NCBI RefSeq assembly: GCF_036825875.1
Contig: NZ_DAISXK010000045.1
Location: 1-22,316 of the forward strand
Reading direction: 5' to 3'
From: Paucihalobacter sp036825875
Lineage (GTDB): Bacteria > Bacteroidota > Bacteroidia > Flavobacteriales > Flavobacteriaceae
Length of the DNA: 22,316 nt
In this document: positions 1 through 5,849 of the stretch, piece by piece
Numbering within the stretch: the stretch's first letter is position 1
Layout: the number at the start of each line of letters is the position of its first letter
Translations under genes and position numbers: made by a program
The notes under the pieces: generated by a model
Database searches by the model: none
What the model was told of the DNA's origin: nothing
Seen by the model: only the letters and a program-made list of their open reading frames with translations

Positions 1-3
1 ATG

Positions 4-77
4 TGGAGAAGATCGGGCTCGAACCGACGACCTCTTGACTGCCAGTCAAGCGCTCTAGCCAACTGAGCTACATCCCC
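4..77 (-). tRNA. tRNA-Ala (anticodon GGC)
   Basis: On the minus strand the sequence folds as a full cloverleaf. The acceptor is GGGGATG with CTTCTCC and contains one T6-T67 mismatch. The D stem is GCTC/GAGC, the anticodon stem CTTGA/TCAAG with loop CTGGCAG, the variable loop has 5 nt, and the T stem GTCGG/CCGAT carries loop TTCGAGC. The loop gives anticodon GGC. The G3-T70 wobble pair, the main identity element of tRNA-Ala, is present with discriminator A73. CCA is not encoded (CAT follows), so it would be added after transcription. Confidence 0.95.
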
Positions 78-103
78 AGATAAATTTCACAATAAAAACG
101 ATG

Positions 104-132
104 TTGAAAATAGTTTAATTTTTCTATTTTCA
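104..132 (+). promoter_or_regulatory. Candidate Bacteroidota-type promoter for the GNAT-MATE operon
   Basis: TTG at 104-106 is followed, after an 18-nt spacer, by TATTTTCA at 125-132. This fits the Bacteroidota layout TTG-N17-20-TAnnTTTG except for the last two bases of the -7 box. It lies about 33 nt before the ATG of the acetyltransferase gene. The assignment is by consensus only. Confidence 0.4.
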
Positions 133-165
133 CAGCAATTTTCGGCACAAAAATAACCAATCTAA

Positions 166-666
166 ATGATTAAAAAAGCATCTTTCAAAGATATTGATAA
201 TATTATCAAAATTACACAGGCTTGCGCCCTTCGTATGGAACAACAAGGTATTTACCAATGGAATAGCCATTACCCAAGTAGAGCTGCTTTTGAAAATGAC
301 TTTAACAATGATGAATTATATGTTACTGAGAAACATAAAAGTATCGTTGGCTGTATGACAATAACACCTAAAATGTCTTTGTACTATAGCACTGTTGAAT
401 GGTTAGATACTAATAACAAGGCTATTTACGTGCATCGCTTGGCTATTGACCCCAATTTTCAAGGCAAAGGATTTGCGCAAGAACTGATGAATTTTGCTGA
501 AAACTATGCCAAAAACAATAAGTATCACTCTGTAAGGTTAGATACCTTTTCAAAAAACACCAGAAATCAAAAGTTTTACGAACTTCGCGGCTATAAAAGA
601 CTCGGCGAAATTTTCTTTCCTAAACAAAGTGAATTTCCCTTTTACTGCTATCAATTATTACTGTGA
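166..666 (+). CDS. GNAT family N-acetyltransferase
   Basis: A 166-aa protein with the GNAT fold signature. A beta strand (about residues 86-95, YVHRLAIDP) leads into the acetyl-CoA pyrophosphate-binding loop QGKG at 99-102 and a following helix. The late NQKFYELRGYKRLGE segment (about 134-148) is the usual GNAT C-terminal motif. Such enzymes transfer an acetyl group from acetyl-CoA to an amine; the substrate cannot be told from sequence. The stop overlaps the GTG start of the MATE exporter gene by 4 nt (GTGA), so the two are translationally coupled. A link with drug or metabolite resistance is possible from this pairing, but it is inference. Confidence 0.9.
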   Translation: MIKKASFKDIDNIIKITQACALRMEQQGIYQWNSHYPSRAAFENDFNNDELYVTEKHKSIVGCMTITPKMSLYYSTVEWLDTNNKAIYVHRLAIDPNFQGKGFAQELMNFAENYAKNNKYHSVRLDTFSKNTRNQKFYELRGYKRLGEIFFPKQSEFPFYCYQLLL

Positions 667-1997
667 GTACTGATATTTCCTTTAAAGCCATTAATAAACT
701 TGCTGTTCCAGCCTTAATTGCAGGTATTTCAGAACCCATACTTTCAATTACCGATACCGCGGTAGTGGGAAATATGGATTTTAATGCTACCGAATCTTTG
801 GCCGCTGTTGGCATAGTTGGTGCTTTTATTTCTATGCTTATTTGGGTTTTGGGTCAAACTAGAAGTGCTATTTCATCTATCGTGTCACAATATTTAGGCG
901 CCGATAAATTGGACCTTGTAAAAAACCTGCCTGCACAAGCCATATATTTAATTACTTCGTTGAGTATTTTAATTATTTTAGCTACTTACCCATTTGCTAA
1001 AGAGATATTTAAACTTTACAACGCTTCCGATTTAATTTTAGATTTTAGTGTAACTTATTACCAGATACGAGTGTTCGGTTTTCCTTTCACCTTGTTTACT
1101 ATTGCAGTTTTTGGCGCTTTTAGAGGACTTCAAAACACCTATTACCCGATGGTTGTCGCACTTGTTGGTGCGAGTTTGAATATTATTTTAGACTTTGTTT
1201 TGGTGTATGGAGTAAAAGATATCATCCCAGCAATGCATATTGAAGGCGCTGCTTATGCGAGTGTAATTGCACAGTTTACAATGGCTGTTTTGTCAGGAAT
1301 TTTTCTGCTCAGAAAAACGGATATACCGCTTCGGTTTACCTTGCTAATTAATAAAGAAATGAAGCGGTTTGTGTTGATGATTGCTAATTTATTCATAAGA
1401 ACTTTAGCGCTTAATTTGGCACTTTATTTGGCCAGTGCTTTTTCTACTGGATATGGTAAAAATTATATTGCTGCCTATACCATAGCCATTAATCTTTGGT
1501 TTTTTGGTGCTTTTTTTATTGATGGTTATGCAAGTGCAGGTAATATTTTGTCGGGGAAGTTATATGGTGCGAAACGGTACAAAGAATTACTAGCCTTAAG
1601 CAAAAAACTTATTGTTTACGGTGTTTTAGTAGGAATTGGCTTGGCTCTAGCTGGATATGTTTTCTACAACTTCATTGGTTCTATATTTACCAAAGAGCCT
1701 TTAGTGTTAATCGAATTTTATAAGGTTTTTTGGCTGGTATTAGCCATGCAGCCTTTGTGTGCTTTAGCGTTTATTTTTGACGGCGTTTTTAAAGGGCTTG
1801 GCCGCATGAAATACCTCCGAAACTTACTGTTAATTTCCACTTTATTTGTATTTATACCAACACTTTTCATTATGGATCATTATGATTTTAAACTGATTGC
1901 CGTGTTTACAGCATTCACATTGTGGATTGTAGCACGTGGCATTCCGTTAATAATAAAATTTAATCAAACTTTTAAGCCATTAGCCGAAAACAGTTAA
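663..1997 (+). CDS. MATE family efflux transporter (DinF-like)
   Basis: A 444-aa, very hydrophobic protein with about 12 membrane spans, the usual size for multidrug and toxic compound extrusion (MATE) antiporters. The N-terminus carries the characteristic prolines (P16, P25) and the DTAVVG segment (31-36) of the DinF branch. A second half beginning near residue 235 shows the internal duplication of the family. It should sit in the inner membrane and export organic cations or metabolites using a Na+ or H+ gradient. The start is GTG at 663, overlapping the acetyltransferase stop (GTGA). No terminator follows; two tiny membrane-protein genes begin 29 nt after the stop, probably in the same transcript. 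Confidence 0.93.
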   Translation: MSTDISFKAINKLAVPALIAGISEPILSITDTAVVGNMDFNATESLAAVGIVGAFISMLIWVLGQTRSAISSIVSQYLGADKLDLVKNLPAQAIYLITSLSILIILATYPFAKEIFKLYNASDLILDFSVTYYQIRVFGFPFTLFTIAVFGAFRGLQNTYYPMVVALVGASLNIILDFVLVYGVKDIIPAMHIEGAAYASVIAQFTMAVLSGIFLLRKTDIPLRFTLLINKEMKRFVLMIANLFIRTLALNLALYLASAFSTGYGKNYIAAYTIAINLWFFGAFFIDGYASAGNILSGKLYGAKRYKELLALSKKLIVYGVLVGIGLALAGYVFYNFIGSIFTKEPLVLIEFYKVFWLVLAMQPLCALAFIFDGVFKGLGRMKYLRNLLLISTLFVFIPTLFIMDHYDFKLIAVFTAFTLWIVARGIPLIIKFNQTFKPLAENS

Positions 1998-2026
1998 TTT
2001 TGAATTAACTTAAACCGTAGTTTAAA

Positions 2027-2194
2027 ATGCGCACAAACATTTTGCAAGATTCTATTGAAGAAAAAATACAAAACGCTCCAGATAGCAGTTATGAAATTGG
2101 CATCTTCATAGGGTCGATGCTTCCTTTCGTGGTTTTAATTGTTATTGCTTATTTAATTTATAACTACAGTAAAAACCGAAATAAAGAAAAGTAA
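2027..2194 (+). CDS. Small single-span membrane protein, 55 aa (unknown)
   Basis: A short ORF starting with ATG at 2027 and ending TAA at 2192-2194. The predicted protein has a polar, acidic N-terminus of about 23 residues (LQDSIEEK, NAPDSSYE), one hydrophobic helix (about residues 24-44, including GSMLPFVVLIVIAYLIY) and a basic tail, SKNRNKEK. By the positive-inside rule the N-terminus would be outside and the tail cytoplasmic. It begins 29 nt after the MATE stop, on the same strand, and is followed after one nucleotide by a second small membrane-protein gene. I do not recognise the family. Coding is supported by the coherent membrane topology, tight spacing and complete filling of the gap, not by homology. 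Confidence 0.6.
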   Translation: MRTNILQDSIEEKIQNAPDSSYEIGIFIGSMLPFVVLIVIAYLIYNYSKNRNKEK

Positions 2195-2195
2195 T

Positions 2196-2294
2196 ATGGA
2201 TGCACTAGGGTTTTTGGGCGGAAATGGCTTATTTTTAATACTAGCAGTAGTTTTAGTGATTGTTTATGTATACAACAAAAAGAAAAAACGTTAA
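2196..2294 (+). CDS. Very small single-span membrane protein, 32 aa (unknown)
   Basis: ATG at 2196 lies one nucleotide after the TAA of the preceding small ORF, and the stop is at 2292-2294. The peptide has a glycine-rich start (MDALGFLGGNG), a single strongly hydrophobic helix (about residues 11-26, LFLILAVVLVIVYVYN) and a short basic end, KKKKR. This is the layout of a small N-out/C-in membrane protein. The stop lies one nucleotide from the stop of the convergent oxygenase gene. No family is recognised. Together with the 55-aa protein it forms a tandem at the end of the GNAT-MATE operon, and an accessory role to the exporter is a guess from position only. Confidence 0.5.
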   Translation: MDALGFLGGNGLFLILAVVLVIVYVYNKKKKR

Positions 2295-2295
2295 T

Positions 2296-2937
2296 CTATC
2301 TAGTTTTTAGCCATCCTGTTATGCTGAGTCTTTGACTATGAACTATTTTTACTTCGTGCTCGATGATCTGACTTTCAAAAATAACCACTCTGCCCGGTAA
2401 AGGATAAATGTTTTTCTCAATTTCGTGATTATTTTCATTTAAATATAAGCACAATTCCCCTCCGTTTTCCTTAACCCATCCGTCCTCGTTTAAATAACAT
2501 ACAAAGGACAATTTACGTCTATCGTCATTTTGAAAAGTATCAATATGTCTTTTATAAAACGTGCCTATTTGATAAATGGCATAATGGAATTCTTTATGCA
2601 AAATTCCTAAAAAACAGGTTTTATTAAGATAATTAACCAATTGGTTAATCTTATCAAAAAATAATTGCTCAGCATCATCTGCTTTGGTTTCATCCATCCA
2701 AAGAATAACGTCGCCACGAATCGATTTTTCAATTGTTTCATTGAGTTTATTGCCAATAGCTGCTTTTTTAAATGAATCATCGTCATACTTTTGCAATAAG
2801 GACTGACGCAAAACCTCAACCTCCTCATCTGTAAAAAAATTGTCTATAATACTGTATTGCTGAATTGAAATATCGGTAATAATGCGCTCAAAAAGCGGGT
2901 TTTCGGCGAAGTCTAAATGTGCAAAAATGGCGTCCAT
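2296..2937 (-). CDS. 2OG-Fe(II) oxygenase (prolyl 4-hydroxylase-like)
   Basis: A 213-aa protein ending in a double-stranded beta-helix dioxygenase domain. The iron triad is visible as H131 and D133 (HID) with H194 in IIEHEV, and R203 in HSQRLS is the expected 2-oxoglutarate anchor. The spacing matches the P4H-type 2OG-Fe(II) oxygenase superfamily. Residues 142-170 (LSFVCYLNEDGWV, NGGELCLYL) are the usual conserved core strands. Such enzymes hydroxylate a protein or small molecule while decarboxylating 2-oxoglutarate; the target is unknown. It is a single gene, convergent with the small membrane-protein genes and divergent from queD across a 199-nt gap that must hold both promoters. Confidence 0.9.
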   Translation of the reverse strand: MDAIFAHLDFAENPLFERIITDISIQQYSIIDNFFTDEEVEVLRQSLLQKYDDDSFKKAAIGNKLNETIEKSIRGDVILWMDETKADDAEQLFFDKINQLVNYLNKTCFLGILHKEFHYAIYQIGTFYKRHIDTFQNDDRRKLSFVCYLNEDGWVKENGGELCLYLNENNHEIEKNIYPLPGRVVIFESQIIEHEVKIVHSQRLSITGWLKTR

Positions 2938-2977
2938 AGCATGAGCTTAGCTAAAAAATACTACGTATAAAAAGTAA

Positions 2978-2992
2978 CCAAATTTAATCTAA
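2978..2992 (-). promoter_or_regulatory. Candidate promoter -7 region of the 2OG oxygenase gene
   Basis: On the minus strand this reads TTAGATTAAATTTGG and contains TAAATTTG, a match to the TAnnTTTG box, about 43 nt before the start codon. The same 15 bases occur upstream of the MFS exporter gene at 5788-5802, also about 50-60 nt before its start. No convincing TTG lies at the right distance upstream. Confidence 0.35.
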
Positions 2993-3017
2993 AAACCATT
3001 TCGTTAAACAAAATGAA

Positions 3018-3025
3018 TATCTTTG
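3018..3025 (+). promoter_or_regulatory. Promoter -7 box of queD
   Basis: TATCTTTG is an exact match to the Bacteroidota TAnnTTTG box. Transcription would start near 3030, leaving a leader of about 105 nt before the queD ATG. A clear -33 TTG is not seen. The leader has only weak pairing potential (for example CCAA-TCT-TTGG at about 3090-3100). I saw no preQ1 riboswitch pattern in it. Confidence 0.45.
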
Positions 3026-3136
3026 CAAAGTAGTATATTTTGGGGCAAGTCCACGAGGTATATTAAAGGAAAAATATTTAGATTCGAAGCCAATCTTTGG
3101 GGATTTAGTTCTCGATAATCGCGTAAAATTTATTTA

Positions 3137-3586
3137 ATGAGTAATATTAGAATTACAAAGCAATTCTCTTTCGAAACGGGTCATGCCTTATACGGTTACG
3201 ACGGAAAGTGCAAAAACGTGCACGGACACAGCTATAAGCTGTCTGTTACTGTAATTGGAACACCAATTTCAGACCAAAATAATGTGAAATTCGGTATGGT
3301 AATCGACTTTAGCGACCTTAAAAAAATAGTTAAAGAAGAAGTGGTTGATGTATTCGACCACGCGACTGTTTTTAATAAAAACACGCCTCATATAGACCTG
3401 GCTAATGAACTAAAAAGTCGCGGACACACTGTTATTTTAGCCGACTATCAGCCTACAAGCGAAATGATGGTGATCGATTTTGCTGAAAAAATCATAAAAC
3501 GCTTACCACAACACATCAACTTACACTCGTTGAAATTACAAGAAACGGAAACCAGTTTTGCCGAATGGTATGCAAAAGATAATTAG
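3137..3586 (+). CDS. queD: 6-carboxytetrahydropterin synthase QueD (6-PTPS family)
   Basis: A 149-aa protein of the 6-pyruvoyltetrahydropterin synthase / QueD family. The zinc-binding histidines are H16 (ETGHAL) and H29 and H31 (NVHGHSY). The catalytic cysteine is C25 (GKCKNVHGH), and D74-H75 and E136 (LQETE) complete the active site. A cysteine at this position fits QueD, which converts dihydroneopterin triphosphate to 6-carboxytetrahydropterin in queuosine and 7-deazaguanine synthesis. The protein is longer than E. coli QueD because of an insert around residues 85-104. No other queuosine gene is nearby. It lies upstream of lpxH on the same strand, separated by a gap that holds a structured repeat. 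Confidence 0.9.
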   Translation: MSNIRITKQFSFETGHALYGYDGKCKNVHGHSYKLSVTVIGTPISDQNNVKFGMVIDFSDLKKIVKEEVVDVFDHATVFNKNTPHIDLANELKSRGHTVILADYQPTSEMMVIDFAEKIIKRLPQHINLHSLKLQETETSFAEWYAKDN

Positions 3587-3592
3587 GGTCTT

Positions 3593-3611
3593 ACCCCAAT
3601 TGTTTTGGGGT
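3593..3611 (+). terminator. Hairpin after queD (possible terminator, part of repeat element)
   Basis: ACCCCAA (3593-3599) pairs perfectly with TTGGGGT (3605-3611) across a 5-nt loop, starting 7 nt after the queD stop. No T-run follows, so it is not a classical intrinsic terminator. It also forms the first hairpin of repeat copy 1. Confidence 0.5.
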
Positions 3612-3686
3612 CAGGCTTTCACTACTCGCTTTCCTATTTGGATAAAACCAAATAAAAAGCGCTCAAACAAACCGTTCAATCCTTAA
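3593..3686 (+). repeat. Two-hairpin intergenic repeat, copy 1
   Basis: From 5' to 3' the element has hairpin 1 (3593-3611), conserved block A (3614-3633, GGCTTTCACTACTCGCTTTC), hairpin 2 (TATTTGG 3635-3641 with CCAAATA 3648-3654) and conserved block B (3658-3686, containing GCTCAAACAAACCGTTCAAT). A second copy lies on the minus strand at 10155-10243. Block A matches at 17 of 20 positions and block B at about 24 of 29. The hairpin stems share no sequence but still pair. Both copies fill the gap between two genes on the same strand, in the same orientation relative to them. Confidence 0.8.
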
Positions 3687-3699
3687 CGCAAACTTTCAT

Positions 3700-3707
3700 T
3701 ATATTTA
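3700..3707 (+). promoter_or_regulatory. Weak candidate -7 box for lpxH
   Basis: TATATTTA differs from TAnnTTTG only in the last base and ends 4 nt before the lpxH ATG, so an mRNA from here would be leaderless or nearly so. There is no proper -33 element. Transcription from queD through the repeat is the alternative. Confidence 0.25.
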
Positions 3708-3711
3708 CCTT

Positions 3712-4464
3712 ATGAATATCCCCGTAGGAAAGAAAGTATATTTCGCATCAGACAATCATCTCGGTGCTCCAACTAAGCAAGCTTCATTTCCGCGTGAAAA
3801 AAAATTTGTGGCTTGGTTGGATAGCATAAAAGACGATGCTGCCGCTATTTTTCTATTGGGCGATTTGTTTGATTTTTGGTTTGAATACAAAACCGTTGTT
3901 CCAAAAGGTTTTACTAGAACTTTAGGTAAACTTGCAGAAATTAGTGATTCTGGAATCCCAATCTATTATTTTGTCGGTAACCACGATTTATGGATGAATG
4001 GCTATTTTGAAGAAGAACTTAATATTCCCGTTTTTCACCAACCCAAAGAATTTAATTTTAATGAGAAAACCTTTTTTATTGGCCACGGTGATGGTTTGGG
4101 TCCAGGTGACAAAGGCTACAAGCGCATGAAAAAAGTGTTTACCAACCCGTTTTCTAAATGGTTATTTGGATGGTTGCATCCCGACATTGGTATGCGATTG
4201 GGTCATTATTTTTCAGTAAAAAATAAATTAATTTCAGGCGATGAAGATGCCAAGTTTTTAGGCAACGACCAAGAATGGCTGGTACAATACTCAAAACGTA
4301 AATTAGAAACCAAGCACTACGATTTTTTTGTATTTGGTCATCGGCATTTACCTTTGGAAATTGAATTAAACACCAGCTCCAAATATTTCAACCTAGGCGA
4401 TTGGATTAGTCATTATACCTACGGAGTTTTCGATGGAAAAGAGTTTCAACTAAAGCAATTTTAG
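3712..4464 (+). CDS. lpxH: UDP-2,3-diacylglucosamine diphosphatase (LpxH-type)
   Basis: A 250-aa calcineurin-like metallophosphoesterase. The five metal-binding motifs are in order: D14-x-H16 (SDNHLG), GDLFD (50-54), GNHD (89-92), GHGD (124-127) and GHRH (209-212). The FDFWFEYK segment after the second motif is typical of LpxH. The enzyme removes UMP from UDP-2,3-diacylglucosamine to give lipid X, the fourth step of lipid A synthesis, at the inner face of the inner membrane. Related LpxH2-like phosphoesterases cannot be fully excluded. The stop overlaps the stop of the convergent MFS gene by 4 nt (4461-4464). Confidence 0.88.
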   Translation: MNIPVGKKVYFASDNHLGAPTKQASFPREKKFVAWLDSIKDDAAAIFLLGDLFDFWFEYKTVVPKGFTRTLGKLAEISDSGIPIYYFVGNHDLWMNGYFEEELNIPVFHQPKEFNFNEKTFFIGHGDGLGPGDKGYKRMKKVFTNPFSKWLFGWLHPDIGMRLGHYFSVKNKLISGDEDAKFLGNDQEWLVQYSKRKLETKHYDFFVFGHRHLPLEIELNTSSKYFNLGDWISHYTYGVFDGKEFQLKQF

Positions 4465-5732
4465 TTAGAATTTTCGTGTTCTTCCAAGTCTTTTCTTAAG
4501 TCCAACCTTCTAAAGGATGGAGAGAAAAAGGCAGTACTCACAGCTGTAATTATAGTCATGGTGCCGCCAAATACGACGGCTGTAACAGTTCCCATTAATT
4601 TGGCTGTTACGCCGCTTTCAAAAGCACCCAATTCGTTTGAAGAACCAACAAACATAGAGTTTACAGAAGACACACGACCACGCATATGGTCAGGAGTTTT
4701 AAGCTGAAGAATGGTTTGTCTAATCACCATTGAAACACCATCCGTAATACCACTTAAAAATAATGCAATTACCGATACCCAAAATATAGTGGAAACACCG
4801 AAAACAATAATACAAACACCAAAACCGAAAACAGCTGCCAAGAGTTTGAGTCCGGCATTTTTACTAATTGGCAAATAAGCCGTGGCAAGCATGGTAATAA
4901 ATGCACCAACCGCTGGTGCGGCTCTTAAAACGCCAAAACCTTCAGGACCAACTTCCAAAATATCTTGTGCATAAATAGGCAATAGCGCGACTGCACCTCC
5001 AAATAAAACCGCCACCATATCCAAGGTGATTGCGCCTAAAATAGCCTTGGTTTTAAATACAAAATTCAAACCTTCTTTGAGACTTTGCATTACTGGCTCA
5101 CCTATTTTCGGATTCAAAATTGGTTTTCTGTTTATTTTGAAGAGCGTTACAAAAGCCAAAACTACCATGCCAAACACTACAGAAAGCGTCCAATGTACAC
5201 CTATCCAGTTAATAAAAATTCCCGCTGTTGCAGGACCGAGTACGTTAGCCATTTGCCAGGTAGAGCTGTTCCAGGTAGCTGCATTTGGATAAATTTTCTT
5301 CGGAACTATAAGTGCAACTAATGAAAATATGGTAGGGCCAAAAAATGATCTTACAAATCCACCAAAAAACACCAATGCATAAATACAATACAAAATATGA
5401 TTGGTTTCCCAAGTGCCAACAATTTCTGGCCATGTGAGCAAAAATAGACCCAAACTAATTAACGAAAAGGCGCCTATACATAACAGTAATAAGTTGCGTT
5501 TTTCCTTCTGATCAACAATATGCCCCGCAAAAAGCGCCATTGACAAGGCTGGAATAATTTCCATGAGTCCAATTAAACCTAATGATAGTGGATCTTTTGT
5601 GATTGAGTAAACTTGCCACTCAATAACAATAAATTGCATGCTCCAGGCAAAAACCAGTGCAAAACGCACCAATAAAAAAATATTGAATTCCTTGATGCGC
5701 AGCGCAGCGTAAGGGTCTTTTTTATAATTCAT
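4461..5732 (-). CDS. MFS transporter (EntS-like exporter family)
   Basis: A 423-aa integral membrane protein with about 12 predicted spans and a central cytoplasmic loop near residues 205-225 (KINRKPILNPKIGEP, QSLKEG). The MFS signature between spans 2 and 3 appears as AGHIVDQKEKRN (about 69-80), and the LKTPDHMRGRVSS segment (about 343-355) is characteristic of the EntS / MFS_3-type exporters. It probably exports a small molecule or siderophore by proton antiport; the substrate is unknown. It lies 117 nt after recJ on the same strand and probably has its own promoter. Its 3' end overlaps lpxH tail to tail. Confidence 0.88.
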   Translation of the reverse strand: MNYKKDPYAALRIKEFNIFLLVRFALVFAWSMQFIVIEWQVYSITKDPLSLGLIGLMEIIPALSMALFAGHIVDQKEKRNLLLLCIGAFSLISLGLFLLTWPEIVGTWETNHILYCIYALVFFGGFVRSFFGPTIFSLVALIVPKKIYPNAATWNSSTWQMANVLGPATAGIFINWIGVHWTLSVVFGMVVLAFVTLFKINRKPILNPKIGEPVMQSLKEGLNFVFKTKAILGAITLDMVAVLFGGAVALLPIYAQDILEVGPEGFGVLRAAPAVGAFITMLATAYLPISKNAGLKLLAAVFGFGVCIIVFGVSTIFWVSVIALFLSGITDGVSMVIRQTILQLKTPDHMRGRVSSVNSMFVGSSNELGAFESGVTAKLMGTVTAVVFGGTMTIITAVSTAFFSPSFRRLDLRKDLEEHENSN

Positions 5733-5787
5733 TGACGATTTTTAAACCTTGTGTTCATTTTGATTTAAAAAGATTGTTGAAATTTTG

Positions 5788-5802
5788 CCAAATTTAATCT
5801 AA
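5788..5802 (-). promoter_or_regulatory. Candidate promoter -7 region of the MFS gene
   Basis: The minus strand reads TTAGATTAAATTTGG, with TAAATTTG matching the TAnnTTTG box, about 57 nt before the start codon. It is identical over 15 nt to the sequence upstream of the 2OG oxygenase gene (2978-2992). Confidence 0.35.
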
Positions 5803-5849
5803 GTATCTCGTTTCACTGTTTATTATTGATGAAAAAATAAATCAACTTG

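Noticed and set aside
4..77. tRNA gene as an integration site of a mobile element
   Set aside because: No integrase, no repeated tRNA 3' end and no foreign-looking gene cluster is present in the window.
3033..3136. preQ1 riboswitch before queD
   Set aside because: The short C-rich loop and A-rich tail pattern of preQ1 classes is not found.
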